From the NCBI GenBank assembly GCA_029204045.2, contig CM055060.1, positions 53,340,430 to 53,404,429 of the forward strand: DNA of 64,000 bases. The letters run 5' to 3'. This document shows, piece after piece, positions 11,401 to 22,058 of this stretch. The translations under genes and the position numbers were made by a program. The stretch comes from Tillandsia leiboldiana (taxonomy: Eukaryota; Streptophyta; Magnoliopsida; Poales; Bromeliaceae). Within the stretch, counting starts at the first letter, position 1. Each line of letters starts with the position of its first letter. The notes beneath the pieces were generated by a model, which had not been told where the DNA came from, ran no database searches, and saw only the letters and a list, made by a program, of their open reading frames with translations.

Positions 11401-13872
11401 GCTTTGAAACACATGCGACAGTTATTGTGTTAACAGTAATGTTACTTATCTTAATATCCTTTCTATGTATGCCTGTTAACTATATTTGTTCTTCCGAGCT
11501 AATTGCTAATTTAAGAAGTGCAATGCTTTAATTGAGTGGAGTATAATAATAAGCTATTCAATCAATTTGTAGACATCAACAAACTTTATGTAAGTACATA
11601 ACATCTTTAACTAAGAAATGTCAAACTTTAAATTTCAATGATGGAGGAATAAAAAATCTCCATTCCTTGAGCATGAAAAGTGCTTTATGTTAGAAACTTT
11701 GATGCCGTTTTTCTGTCATAAGGATTTCTTTTTTTTTTGAGAGAAAGGTAACATGCTACCCGCCTCGTTTATTTTTGAAATAAACTTAGCTGGAAATGTG
11801 AAGCAACTAAGGCTTTGAACTCGGGTCTCGGGTGTCAACCACCAAGCCCTTTGCCACTTGCGCTAGGGACGGTCAATCTGTCATAAGGATTTCGAATATA
11901 GCTTTTGGTTGTTTTGCCCCCTTTTTTTTTCTCTTAACTATTTTCAGGATTTTAAGTTTTCTCCTGGTAGTTATGCTTTTCTTCTGTTTGTTTTATCTTA
12001 TCTTTTGCTTTCCGAACTATTAACCAAAATCATAATCTCAAACAGTTAGTTTTGGAGAACATTATATTCTAACATGTGAGGTTGATATTTGCGCCTAAAT
12101 TGCTACATACTGTCACACGTTGAAGATGATATTGTTGCATGCCAATTGACATGCTTTTAGCTTATATTTCTTGATTAGGGCAGTCAGATGCATGAGATGG
12201 CTTCTACTTTAGGATCTGGAAAGGGTTAATTTGTGCGCATCTCTATGTTATTATTCAGAGGGTCTTTTTTTCATGAGTGAAAATTTATGATGCTTAGATT
12301 GCTAGGGGTCAACCAACTATTGCTCCAAGGCCTGCCCTCTAAATTGATGTGCTTATATAATTAAATTGATTCCATTTGTTCCAGTCCTAAGATTAGCTTT
12401 TTCTGTTTCAGGTGTGGGCATTGCAAAAAATTGGCACCAGAGTGGAAAAAAGCTGCAAATAACTTGAAGGGCAAGGTGAAACTGGGCCATGTTGATTGTG
12501 ATTCTGAAAAGGTATGTTAATCTTCAGATGAGGTTTGTGACTACTTACATTAGATTATGCGGTTATGATATTGATGATTATTGTGGAAATATCACAAGGC
12601 GTTATCAGGCAAGGAAAATCACAATGGTTCTTTATCACCATCTTATTATTAAAACAAACAGTTTCGTTTGTATTTAAGCTGACATGCAAATTTCTCAGTC
12701 CTTAATGAGCAGGTTCAATGTACAAGGATTTCCTACCATTTTGGTATTTGGTGCTGACAAGAGCAGCCCTTTTGCCTACGAGGGAGCCCGAGCCGCAGCA
12801 GCAATTGAGTCATTTGCACTGGAGCAGCTGGAAACCAATGCGGCTCCACCTGAAGTGACTGAGCTCACTGGCCCAGTATGAATTTCTATCATTGCCTTAT
12901 ATTTGAAGAACAGACTAAACTATGGCTACTGCAAAATCTCTCTCATTTTGCTGTAGGATGTGATGGAAGAGAAGTGTGCGTCAGCTGCCATATGTTTTGT
13001 GGCCTTCCTCCCTGACATCCTGGACTCAAAGGCGGAGGGAAGAAACAAATATCTTGAGTTTCTATTATCTGCCGCGGAGAAATTCAAACGGAGCCCCTAC
13101 AGGCAAGTGCTTGTTCAGAAAGTACTTTGTTGCTTCATGAATTATATAGTTACTGGTTTGCATCTTTGGAACTCATAAATTTTATACAAATTGGAACAAG
13201 AAGGGGAAAAAAAAAAAAAAACTTGCTGAAGCTGAACCTGTAGTTTTAAATTGAAGCTTTTGTATTTGGGGTCTTGAAGCTCATTTCACGTCCCGACCTA
13301 ATTGGCGCGCCAATATGCGGCGACTATATGTTTCCTTTGGAACTTAACTACAAAAGCTCGGCAATTAAAAAACATTATTTCTTCTAAATCCCGAATTCAT
13401 GATGATATATACTAATTATTATATAAAACTAAGGCAATGTTGCTTTGCAGCTTTGTGTGGGCAGCAGCTGGAAAGCAGGCTGACCTTGAGAAGCAGGTTG
13501 GAGTTGGCGGCTACGGTTACCCAGCTTTGGTAGCTCTGAATGTTAAGAAAGGTGCATATGCTCCACTAAAAAGTGCTTTCCAGAATGATCCAATAATGTA
13601 AGCTCCCCTATCGAAGCATTCTTTTGCTTTCTTTGTTTATAGAAGTTGTTAAATTCGTCCCTCGGCAGAGAAGGACTTACCGAAACTTTGTCTCCAGTGA
13701 ATTTGTGAAGCAAGCCGGGCTTGGCGGCAAGGGGAATCTCCCTCTAGAGAAGAACCCCACCGTCGTTCAAACAGAACCATGGGATGGCAAAGACGGTGAG
13801 ATCCTTGAAGAGGACGAGTTTTCGCTCGAGGAGCTCATGGGAGATGACACTGCAACCAAAGATGAGTTGTAG
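8424..13872 (+). CDS. PDIL2-3: Protein disulfide isomerase, PDIL2-3 type
   Basis: ER oxidoreductase that forms and rearranges disulfides in secretory proteins. Exons 8424-8555, 8644-8802, 10274-10387, 11236-11393, 12412-12511, 12699-12875, 12957-13102, 13451-13597 and 13698-13872 join in phase to 435 aa, close to the roughly 440 aa of Arabidopsis PDIL2-3 (recalled). A hydrophobic signal peptide covers residues 1 to about 23. Two thioredoxin domains carry active sites PWCGHC, CGHC at 61-64 and 189-192. A P5-like C-terminal domain follows, and the acidic tail ends in KDEL (432-435) for ER retrieval. The CGHC codons of domain two are split by intron 4. Intron 7 uses a GC donor (AG/GCAAGT at 13103). 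The start is chosen because the signal peptide begins there and the next exon continues in phase. An ERSE lies upstream. Intron 2 carries a MITE and intron 4 a SINE. All catalytic residues are intact. Confidence 0.96.
8957..9561. mobile_element. Non-autonomous DNA element in PDI intron 2
   Basis: The left end GGGCATGTTTGGTT and the complement of the right end GGGGATATTTGGCT are imperfect inverted repeats. Subterminal GGAATGGAAATCGG words recur inverted as CCAATTTCCATTCC. The interior is AT-rich and non-coding. No convincing target duplication was found, so the superfamily is open. Confidence 0.5.
11729..11876 (-). mobile_element. tRNA-derived SINE in PDI intron 4
   Basis: This 148-bp element is read on the minus strand. 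Pol III box A TAGCGCAAGTGG is at 11865-11854, box B GAGTTCAAAGCC at 11822-11811, and an A-rich tail ends at 11729. It is flanked by an exact 17-bp target duplication TCTGTCATAAGGATTTC (11712-11728 and 11877-11893), typical of LINE-mediated insertion. A relative lies at 40893-41037. Confidence 0.85.
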
Positions 13873-14505
13873 CAAACAATCATTTCCGCAGGGACGGATG
13901 TGTGAGGATGTGTGCTGCTCGAATTTGGGGATTATTTGTATCGTTCAAGCAAGTTTACACTTAGCTCTCCAAAGACTCTTTTGAGTTTTTTTTAGCTATA
14001 TTTATCTTTAGTATCAATTGATGAAGGAACATTCCCTTTTGTGGGGTGCAGAATGAAACAAAAATTTAGATCCAGCATGATGAGTGTTATTATGAACTTA
14101 TAATTCTTATGGTGATTTTATGTTTTTAATGGTGGCAGCGAGGTGTAGATTTTGGACTTATATTATATATGTAGGTATGATGTAGCAAAAGCTAGCAACA
14201 CCACCCACAAATATAACATGCTGCCCGTAAAGATAGTTGATAGGTTGGTATAGATGTAGAACTTTTTAATTGTTCAGTACATTTATTAGTCTTCTATTAA
14301 ATAGATTGCCTAATTTACACATATTCTTCCCTAGCTGTAGAGTACCCTTTCTATGTGGTGATTGGAGCGGATTCGGCGTTTCCCTTGATTGCGGCACCGT
14401 ATTTTCCCCGACTTTTGTACGCGGCCGCCTATTAAACCGGTGGCCCCATGAACACACTGTAAAAGCGATTTAGAGCCAACGAGATGCTCTTATCGTCACC
14501 GTCGA
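13873..14505. other. PDI 3'UTR and GeBP upstream region
   Basis: Transcribed-looking T-rich sequence follows the PDI stop. There is a candidate poly(A) signal AATGAA near 14052, but no site can be fixed. After about 14340 the DNA becomes GC-richer and forms the promoter side of the next gene. No additional gene is seen. Confidence 0.4.
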
Positions 14506-14526
14506 TTGTACCGTCCAAACCACTCC

Positions 14527-14632
14527 AAAACCCTAAAAATAAGCCCACAGCCACCCGCGACAACACGCACTCACTCTCTCTCTCTCTCTCTCTCGAACCC
14601 TAATTCCTCTTCCTCTTTCTCTCTCTCTCTCT
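14527..14632 (+). promoter_or_regulatory. Telo-box and CT-rich leader of GeBP-like gene
   Basis: AAAACCCTAAAA (about 14526) and GAACCCTAAT (about 14595) are telo-box-like motifs. They bracket (CT)n tracts at about 14574-14594 and 14616-14632, just before the start codon. This combination is common in core promoters and leaders of plant growth and translation-related genes. Confidence 0.45.
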
Positions 14633-14643
14633 CCGTAGTGGAG

Positions 14644-15951
14644 ATGGCCCCGAAACGCCCCGCCGCTGCGGACCCCGAATCATCCTCGTCCGAAGAAGAC
14701 GAGCAAGAGGAGGAAGAGGATGTGAACCTCTCATCCCCTTCCCCCAGGAAGCCCCCCTCCAAGAAGCCCGAGAAACCCTCCTCGAAGCCCCCTCGTAAAC
14801 CTAGCACCACCGGCGACGACGAGGACGACGACGACGACGACGACGGCTCCGGCTCCGACGACTCCGACGACGACGCCGACAAGAGCAAGAAGAAGCCGCC
14901 TCCCCAATCCCAATCCCAATCCCAATCCCAATCCCAACCCCAACCCCAACCCCAACCCCAACCCCAGCTCAAACCCCACCAACCCCCTCCGAAACCCGAT
15001 TCCGGATCCTCTGAGGACGACGATGGCTCCTCCTCCGAGGAAGACGACGACGAGCCCCCCCCGGCCCAGCGCCCGTCCCGCGGCGTCGACCCCTCGATCA
15101 AGCCCATCAGCTCCCGCCCCATGGACGCCTCCCCCAAGCCCAAGAAACCCTCCTCCTCCGCCGCCGAGCCCCCTTCCAAGAAGCCCAAGAACTCCTCCTC
15201 GGACGCCCCCCCTTCGGAGCAGAAGCGCCAGCTCTTCCAGCGCCTCTGGGGCCCCGACGACGAGATCGCCGTCCTCCGCGGCCTCGCCGAGTACCGATCC
15301 AAGAAGGGCTCGCTCCCGTCCTCGTCCCAGGACTTGGACGCGCTCCGCGGCCACATCCGCGGCGCCCTCCAGCTCGAGGTCACCAACCAGCAGCTCTCCG
15401 ACAAGATCCGCCGCCTCAAGAAGAAGTTCACCACGAACACCGCCCGCGGCAGGAGCGGCGCCGACCCCAAATTCACCAAGGACCACGAGCGCGCCGCCTT
15501 CGAGATCTCCAAGAAGATATGGGGCGCGGCGAGCAAGAGCTCCCCCTCCGCGAATGCAGCGGATGCCGACACCGAGGAGGAAAAGAGCGACGAGAGCGAC
15601 GACGAGGCGGGCAGCGAGCAGAACGTCAAGGAGGAGAACAATAACAACAACAGCAGCAGCAAGATGCGGGTTGCGGCCGTGGCGGCCGTGGCCAACGGGA
15701 AAGCGGAGCACGAAAGGGGGAAGCTTCCGCTCCCGTACCTGAAGGAGGCGGTCGACGAGCTCGCCAAGGAGCACCCTTGCGGGGCCGCCTTCAAAAGGGC
15801 TTTCGATTTCGTCGATGAACCCAAGGCAAAGGGGATGGAAGAGAAGCTCAAGAAGCTTAGAATGGACGAGATCAAGCAGCATTTGCGGCGGATGGATCTG
15901 ATGAAGGAGACCGTGAAGATGATGCTCGAAGCACTCACAAAATCTGATTGA
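14644..15951 (+). CDS. GeBP-like (DUF573) transcription regulator
   Basis: Single-exon gene of 435 aa. Residues 1 to about 190 are low-complexity and acidic, with Ser/Asp/Glu runs, Lys-Pro-rich basic patches, and a Gln-Ser/Gln-Pro dipeptide run at about 88-110. Residues about 193-297 are the DUF573 DNA-binding domain: it starts QKRQLFQRLWGPDDEIAVL, continues through an SDKIRRLKKKF segment, and ends near KIWG. Residues about 359-430 form a Leu/Met-rich helix resembling the GeBP C-terminal leucine-zipper region. Arabidopsis GeBP/GPL proteins act in the nucleus in cytokinin response and leaf development. That role here is inferred from the family. The frame is open upstream to 14506, but the start at 14644 is preferred because the upstream codons only translate the (CT)n leader. 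The equally long minus-strand frames are shadows of the GC-rich codons. Confidence 0.88.
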   Translation: MAPKRPAAADPESSSSEEDEQEEEEDVNLSSPSPRKPPSKKPEKPSSKPPRKPSTTGDDEDDDDDDDGSGSDDSDDDADKSKKKPPPQSQSQSQSQSQPQPQPQPQPQLKPHQPPPKPDSGSSEDDDGSSSEEDDDEPPPAQRPSRGVDPSIKPISSRPMDASPKPKKPSSSAAEPPSKKPKNSSSDAPPSEQKRQLFQRLWGPDDEIAVLRGLAEYRSKKGSLPSSSQDLDALRGHIRGALQLEVTNQQLSDKIRRLKKKFTTNTARGRSGADPKFTKDHERAAFEISKKIWGAASKSSPSANAADADTEEEKSDESDDEAGSEQNVKEENNNNNSSSKMRVAAVAAVANGKAEHERGKLPLPYLKEAVDELAKEHPCGAAFKRAFDFVDEPKAKGMEEKLKKLRMDEIKQHLRRMDLMKETVKMMLEALTKSD

Positions 15952-17711
15952 TGGCCAAGTTAGAACATTTTCCTCCTCCTTTCTCTCTATCTTTGTGCTT
16001 GATGGAATGAATCCTAAGTGTTTTGTAGGTTGATGGGATTTTCTGCCTAAAAAGTCTCTGTTTTTGCATCGCGCATATTATAGTTCTTGTTGCATATAGT
16101 AAGATGCGTCTCATTGTGTGGATCTTCACTCAGGTACTGTTTTAGGAAGCAGCGATTTGTTGGTGAAGTATTTGGTTTACTTCTGTTCCTGATCACAAGT
16201 ATTGTCATGAATTTACATCTTGTTCGGATCGCTAATTTGCACAAATTAGTATTTATTTTAGTGGGTGCTATTTCAATTTGATTTGTGATGATTTAGAATG
16301 ATTTCATTTAGTATATGTAAATCTGATGGTTTCAATCTTGATATGTTTTATGTTTCTTTTTTTAGTATGTTTAGAACATGGAATTCAATCCAACACCATT
16401 CATTCCAAACAAAAGAAATTTACAAATCAATTCAATTCCATCTTGATTTGTTAATATCCAAATGGCTATCAAATAGTATATGTTTTTTTTTTTTTTTTTT
16501 TTTTTCTCTTGCAATATTTAGGCTTTATGCCAGTTTGACAAGTGTGAAGTAATCTGAAGATCTTGTATATCTTTACTAGATAAAAGGTCTTATTATATAA
16601 TCTAAAATTAAAAGGGACATACATTTTTGTTCCAGTGTACTGTACTGTGGGATTAAGGTATTACAGTTGTAGTTGTGGCCATTTTTTGTTTTTTCTTTTT
16701 TGTTTTTCCTTCTGCTGCATTATTTTATTGTAGTTCACTGTTGTTGTTATGAATCTTTAAGCTTTTACTGTTTTTGTGTACTCTTTATTTCTTGCTCTAG
16801 GTTTCTTCTGGTCTTTGAACTAATTTAACTGGTACTGAGAGTGCAGGTGCCTAAAATATGTTTGGATCAATGAATAGGTATACCCTGTTATCTTGTCATC
16901 ATAGAGTTTTTGCTCAGTCCAATTATGCTCTCTCAAATTTCTAGGAAACAGTTTAAATTTGATAGGAAGCAATTTGGCCATAAAAAAAAAAATTGTTTCA
17001 AGTTTTCTAGTATTTAAAGGATTGCTTAAATGTGGAGTCTGTATCATGGTCTTTGTATCTTGTGAAATGGGTTTCTTTCACAGTTAGGTTTTCTGTATAT
17101 TTATTAATCATGATATTAGCAAAGTTAAGCCATCATTTCTGATATCTCAACCTCTCAACATTAGAATGCCTTCATTTTACATAATTAATCTTACTGTCAT
17201 TTTTTTATCTAAGGGAACTTCATGAGTAAAGGTAGAATTTTTTTGAAAGTATGTTGATGGGACATCTGAATCAACGATCGGTATGTTGATTGCATGTTAT
17301 GTATGATTTATGCTATTTGATAATCATAAGTTTCGAATTTCATAATTTTTTAATATTATTTGTACGGTGATTAAGTAGTCCATTAAAAATATAAGCAAAT
17401 AGGATCGAAAAATTATAAAATTTTAAATTTACAAAGCTTAAATAAGCTACATAAATATGTTTTATGGTCCTGATTGTTCATATGAATGTTTTATGAATGT
17501 TTTATTACTGGAAACAGCGAAGAAGTAAGTATCTGCTTTTACAATAATTTTAAAAGTATGAACATTGTCAATTAGTGAAAGGAAAACTCGAAATTGGATT
17601 CCGAAGCTTGAATTGATATAAGATCTGTTCTTTGGGAATTCATAAATTTGTTCTTTTACTTTCTTTTATATATAAATTTAATAAATAATAATAATAAAAA
17701 AAGTTATTCGG
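15952..17711. other. 3' flank and intergenic DNA
   Basis: T-rich sequence follows the GeBP-like stop. It holds a T tract at about 16483-16506. No splice-consistent reading frame or RNA gene is recognised. Confidence 0.4.
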
Positions 17712-17935
17712 TAAGACTTCGTTTGGTTCGTGGATAAGACAGAATTAGTAGTACCAGGGATAAATATAAAGTTAGGTATAAATTAGGTATAATGTAAAAT
17801 ATTCTTTTCCTCCCCTCCATACCAAATGTGTTTGGGTACAAAGAGGGATATCTCATTTCTCCCCTCTCCATCCCAAATGTGTTTGGGTACAATGGGGAAT
17901 ATCCCCTTTGTACCTAATCCAAACGCAAGCTAAGA
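17712..17935. mobile_element. MITE-like remnant
   Basis: The left end TTCGTTTGGTTCGTGGAT and the right end ACCTAATCCAAACGCAAG are a rough inverted pair. Internally GTGTTTGGGTACAA is repeated twice, about 60 bp apart. The same wording occurs near 5778 and 4665. The ends and target duplication are not resolved. Confidence 0.4.
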
Positions 17936-18059
17936 GAGTTCAAAACTTATTTAGTTATATTATTTTTCTTGCGTAAGAAAAAAAAAAAAAATTCACTAAA
18001 GTGATAAAAATATTTTTTTTTCCGCCAAATTTTTTTTTCCGCCAAAAAAATAAAAATAT

Positions 18060-19050
18060 TTATTTATAAAAAAAATATTTTGAAATTAAATTCAAAATTG
18101 ACTATTTTATTTATTTTGAAATTTTGATTTGTTTCGATTCATTTTTAATTCTAAATTTGAATTATTTTGTTTTTTTTTTATTTATAATTTAGTTTTAAAA
18201 TTTGATTTGATTTAATTTGTTTATAGTTTTTAATTCTAACCTCTTTTGTATTAATTTAAAAATATTAGTGGCATGAGTTTAATTTAAAAAGAAAAAATAT
18301 TTTGAAATTAAATTCAAACTTGATTGGTGGTTCAAATAATTATTAGTGGCACGAGTTTATTTCCTAAGTAATTTATTTTTTAATTTTGATTTGTTTAATT
18401 TCGTTTTTAATTACCAACTTCTATTCGTTTTTAATAGTATGAAAAATAATATTTTAAAATTAAATTTAGATTTGATTGCATAATTTATTCTATTTATTTT
18501 GATTTGTATTAATTCAAATTTGATTGTTAGTTTAGATAGTTATTAGTGGCATTAGTCTATTTTTTAATTAATTTATTTTTTAAATTTGATTTGTTTTAAT
18601 TTATTTTGATTTATAATTTATTTTTAAAATTTGATTTATTTATAGTTTGTGATAATCTGAAAATATATAAAAAAAAAGTAAAATAATATATAAATATTTA
18701 ATAAAAAAAAATTAAAAATAGAAATGTAAAATTTAGTTTCTATAGAAAAGAATATTTTGAAATTAAATTTAAATTTGATTGTTTAATTTATTTTATTTGT
18801 TTCAATTTTTTTTAATTCAATTGATTGTTGGTTTAATTAGTTATTAGTTTTATGTGTCTATTTTTTAATTAATTTATTTTCTAATTCAATTGATTGTTGA
18901 TTTGTTTTTAATTTTTAATTTGATTTGTTTCGATTTTTTTTTATTAATAATTTATTTTTAAAATTTAATTTGTTACGATTTATTTTTTATTTGAGATAAT
19001 TTGAAAATATAGAAAAAATATAAAATAATATATAAATATTTAATAAATAA
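18060..19050. repeat. Diverged AT-rich tandem repeat, ~150-300 bp units
   Basis: Blocks recur in order: TTGAAATTAAATTCAAA (18079, 18302, about 18450, 18757), then AGTTATTAGTGGCAT-type words (18343, 18538, 18838), then a TAATATATAAATATTTAATA block (18687 and 19026). The copies are degenerate. No coding potential. Confidence 0.5.
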
Positions 19051-19139
19051 AAAAATGTGAAATTTAATTTTTATTTGCGGCATCTTCTTTTATTTTTTTT
19101 AGATTTCGTCGTTTATATATGTATATTTTTCTACGTAGT

Positions 19140-20047
19140 TATTTTATGGCATATTATTTTGCCGCCTATCGTTGATCGGGTGCGGTCCGCGATCGGCCTC
19201 CGAGTTGACCTTCTATGTGTGATGCGTTGCGTTTCAAAGTATCAAGCAATTAGGCTAAGGAGGGATCCGTTCGGCCGAATTTTTCTCAATCAAACTCTCA
19301 ACAGAATTCGGCCTATATGAGCCAAACTGGAATTTGGAAATATGGATTAACACGGCCTGAATAGCCGATTTGAAAATTGTGTTGCTCAGGAAAGGGTTAC
19401 AAGAGACCAATTACAAATAAGACTACTTTTAGGAAAACTGTAAGGAAAGTTGTAAATGCAGTAAGGAAAGCGATAAACTTAGAGTAATGCAATAAATGCA
19501 GGCATGAAAGATATTGAAAAGTAGGGGGATGATCACTGGCTTACGAGGTTACAGTACCTCTTTTTCTTCGATGGTTCGATTATTTATACTAGTTTGAACC
19601 AGATATATGATCACCGTTTTAGAATAATCGGCGTAATTTAAGGAGAAATATGGAGTCTCTCTCAACTACGTCCTTTTGAGTTGATTTTTTTTAGTTGGAT
19701 AGTAGTTCTTTTCCGTCTATATTCATCCGCAAAATTGGCGTGCCGAGGAGCGATCCTCGGCACTTTTCGATGCGGGGCACCATTCGGAATCAGTTACGTG
19801 ATTTGCGCCTTAGATCTTGTGCCTTTTCCTTCTAGGATCCTTCCTTTTGCGGCTAGAGCAACCGAAAGTTGATCCTGGTTTCGCCTCTCTTTGTTGTTCG
19901 ACTGGGCCGGTCTGTCGATTCGCCTTCGGCCAAGGTCGGTCTTAAAACGCAAATCCTTCTTCGCTGGCTTCTCCTATCGGCTGGTGTCCTTAGTCGATAG
20001 TGTGTGTCACATTCGCTCCCTAAAGTGGCGATATTTTTGACCTCAAC
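19140..20047 (+). repeat. Putative LTR, related to 39130-39535
   Basis: The sequence is mixed but richer than its flanks, with an LTR-like layout. There is a candidate promoter (TTATTTATACTAG near 19580), and the terminus is ...GTGGCGATATTTTTGACCTCAACA at 20047. The last 300-400 bp match the segment ending at 39535 (shared CAGCCGAAAGTTGA-type block, TGTCCTTAG, AGTGGCAATATTTT..TCTCAACA). No reading frame of note. The 5' end and target duplication were not found. Confidence 0.45.
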
Positions 20048-22053
20048 AATAATGTATATAAAAAATAATCTATTTTATAAAATATAAAATAATTAAATGT
20101 TATGTATAATAGTATTATATAAAATACTTCAATATTATTATATAATATACTTCAATAATAATATATAAAATACTTCATAAATAATAAATATAAATTTATA
20201 AAAGTAATAAAAATAATAAAATATCATATAATATAATAATTATTGTATTATTCTAATAATAATTATTATTATTATTATAAGATATTTAAATATATTATAA
20301 AATAATATATTATATAACTATATTTTTATATTATTTTAATTATATTTAATAAGCTAACTATAAAATGGGAATAATTCTATTTCATTAAAATGATGAAATA
20401 GTTATTGTCAATTATTTTAAAATTATTTAGAATAATTCAGTTTAACTGGACATATAAGGGGGTTTTTAAAACCCCCTTATTTTTATTTTTTTTTTGTTAT
20501 CATCGGTTTATTCCAAAATCTAATGGAGCCTGGATTTTAAGGATAAATGTTGTAATCAATGTAAAAATTATCTTCTCTTATCCGTGAATTATAAGGGGGT
20601 TTTAAGTACTCCATTAAATTTTTATTTAATAAATACATGTAGTATAATAATATTATTATTAGACCTTTAAATTAAAATTTATTAATGGTCCTTTTAATTG
20701 AGCCGAATTTTAGAATAATTTTCACCCTAATAAAAACATAAAAGCATGAAATGCATGGAGTGCAAATCTCTAATTTTTTGTTTGTTTTTCAGATTTACTT
20801 CAAATTTATTGTTTGTTTGTAGAAATAAAATATTTTATAAATAATTATTTATAGAGATGGGTTAATATTTATTATTTTTTACGTTAAAATATGTAGACAT
20901 CTCCAAAAGTTAATTTATGAACTTTTTTTTATTTGATTTACACCTCAGCTACTTATTAATTTAAGCTCTTTTCGTGACAATTTTAGAAATTCTGTTAAAA
21001 TAAAAAAAAACAAGTAAAATACAAAGCAAAAAAATATATTTACAGCTTAATATTGATCAGTATCTTTTAATTATAATAAATATATAAATATATAAATAAA
21101 TTTAATGCCAATAAAATAGTAGATTATAAGTTAGAAAGCTAAATAATATTAGAATATATTAGAATTTAAGCAAAAATTACATTTTATAATATGACCCTTC
21201 GCTCTTCTAAAATATTATATTTATTTATCTGCTTATCAAAAAATAATCAAGTAAAATAATAAATTGGAAAATTACTAAGTAGACAAAGTGTATATAAATC
21301 AAATAAAAAAAAAATTCAAGAGTCAATTTCAAATTCAGCTAAAATTTAAGGGTGGCTATACATTTTTTTAAAAAATTCTGTACATTTTTTTTCTTAATTG
21401 ACTTTTTTTTTTTTTTTTGAATGAATTTGGGACAACTATAAATTTTTTTTAAAAAAACTAAATTTTGACTGAAAGTAATATTACGATATAAATATCATGC
21501 CTTTTTGCATAAAAAAAAATTATCAATTTTGTGTTTCCGTAAAAACGGCACATTATTTTAAAATTTTCAAATTTAGTTAGAATTTTTTAATAAACTAATC
21601 AAAATATTATTTATTCATTTTTTTCTTTTGTGTTCTTTCTTTCGTTTGATTTTTTCTTTCTGGCTCTCATCGTCTTTTCCACTACCTCCACGGTCCTCGG
21701 TGACGATGACGAAGGCGGTAGCGCCTTCGCTAGCACCGACGCTGGAGGAGGAAGAGGACCTAGAGCGGGCATGGGCAAGGGCGGAGCGGACGGAGACAAT
21801 GAGGTCGTGGTGGTCAAGGCGATGCTCGACCTTGCCGTCGCGTCGCCTACTTCTTCTCTACCGCTCTAATATTGACTAATATTGACATTACGTCCTACTC
21901 TCTTACTTCGCCAACACATTCATAGACGTTGACTCCAATATGATATAGATCACAGAGGTAAGCTAACAGCGTAGCACATAGCCACAGATGGTGACGACGA
22001 CGACAATGGGGGTACCAAGGGATTTAAGGACGATGAGACGGAAGAGCGTGTCC
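20048..22053. other. AT-rich intergenic; GC-rich fragment at 21660-22053
   Basis: From 20048 to about 21600 the DNA is AT-rich with no gene. From about 21660 it becomes GC-rich and codon-like in several frames (GACGATGACGAAGG, GAGGAGGAAGAGG). It looks like a decayed or captured gene piece, but I cannot name it. This DNA continued directly into 26127 before the solo LTR inserted. Confidence 0.4.
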
Positions 22054-22058
22054 AGTGG

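Noticed and set aside
13624..13697. In-frame extension upstream of PDI exon 9 (ends at the same stop)
   Set aside because: Family alignment and phase place the acceptor at TCTCCAG/TGAATT (13697/13698), which gives the conserved IIEFVKQAG. The upstream codons are intron 8.
14571..15938. Long minus-strand frames (455 and 383 aa) opposite the GeBP-like gene
   Set aside because: They are shadows of a GC-rich, low-complexity coding exon. Their products are Ser/Gly/Leu runs with no domain, and the plus strand has the DUF573 domain.
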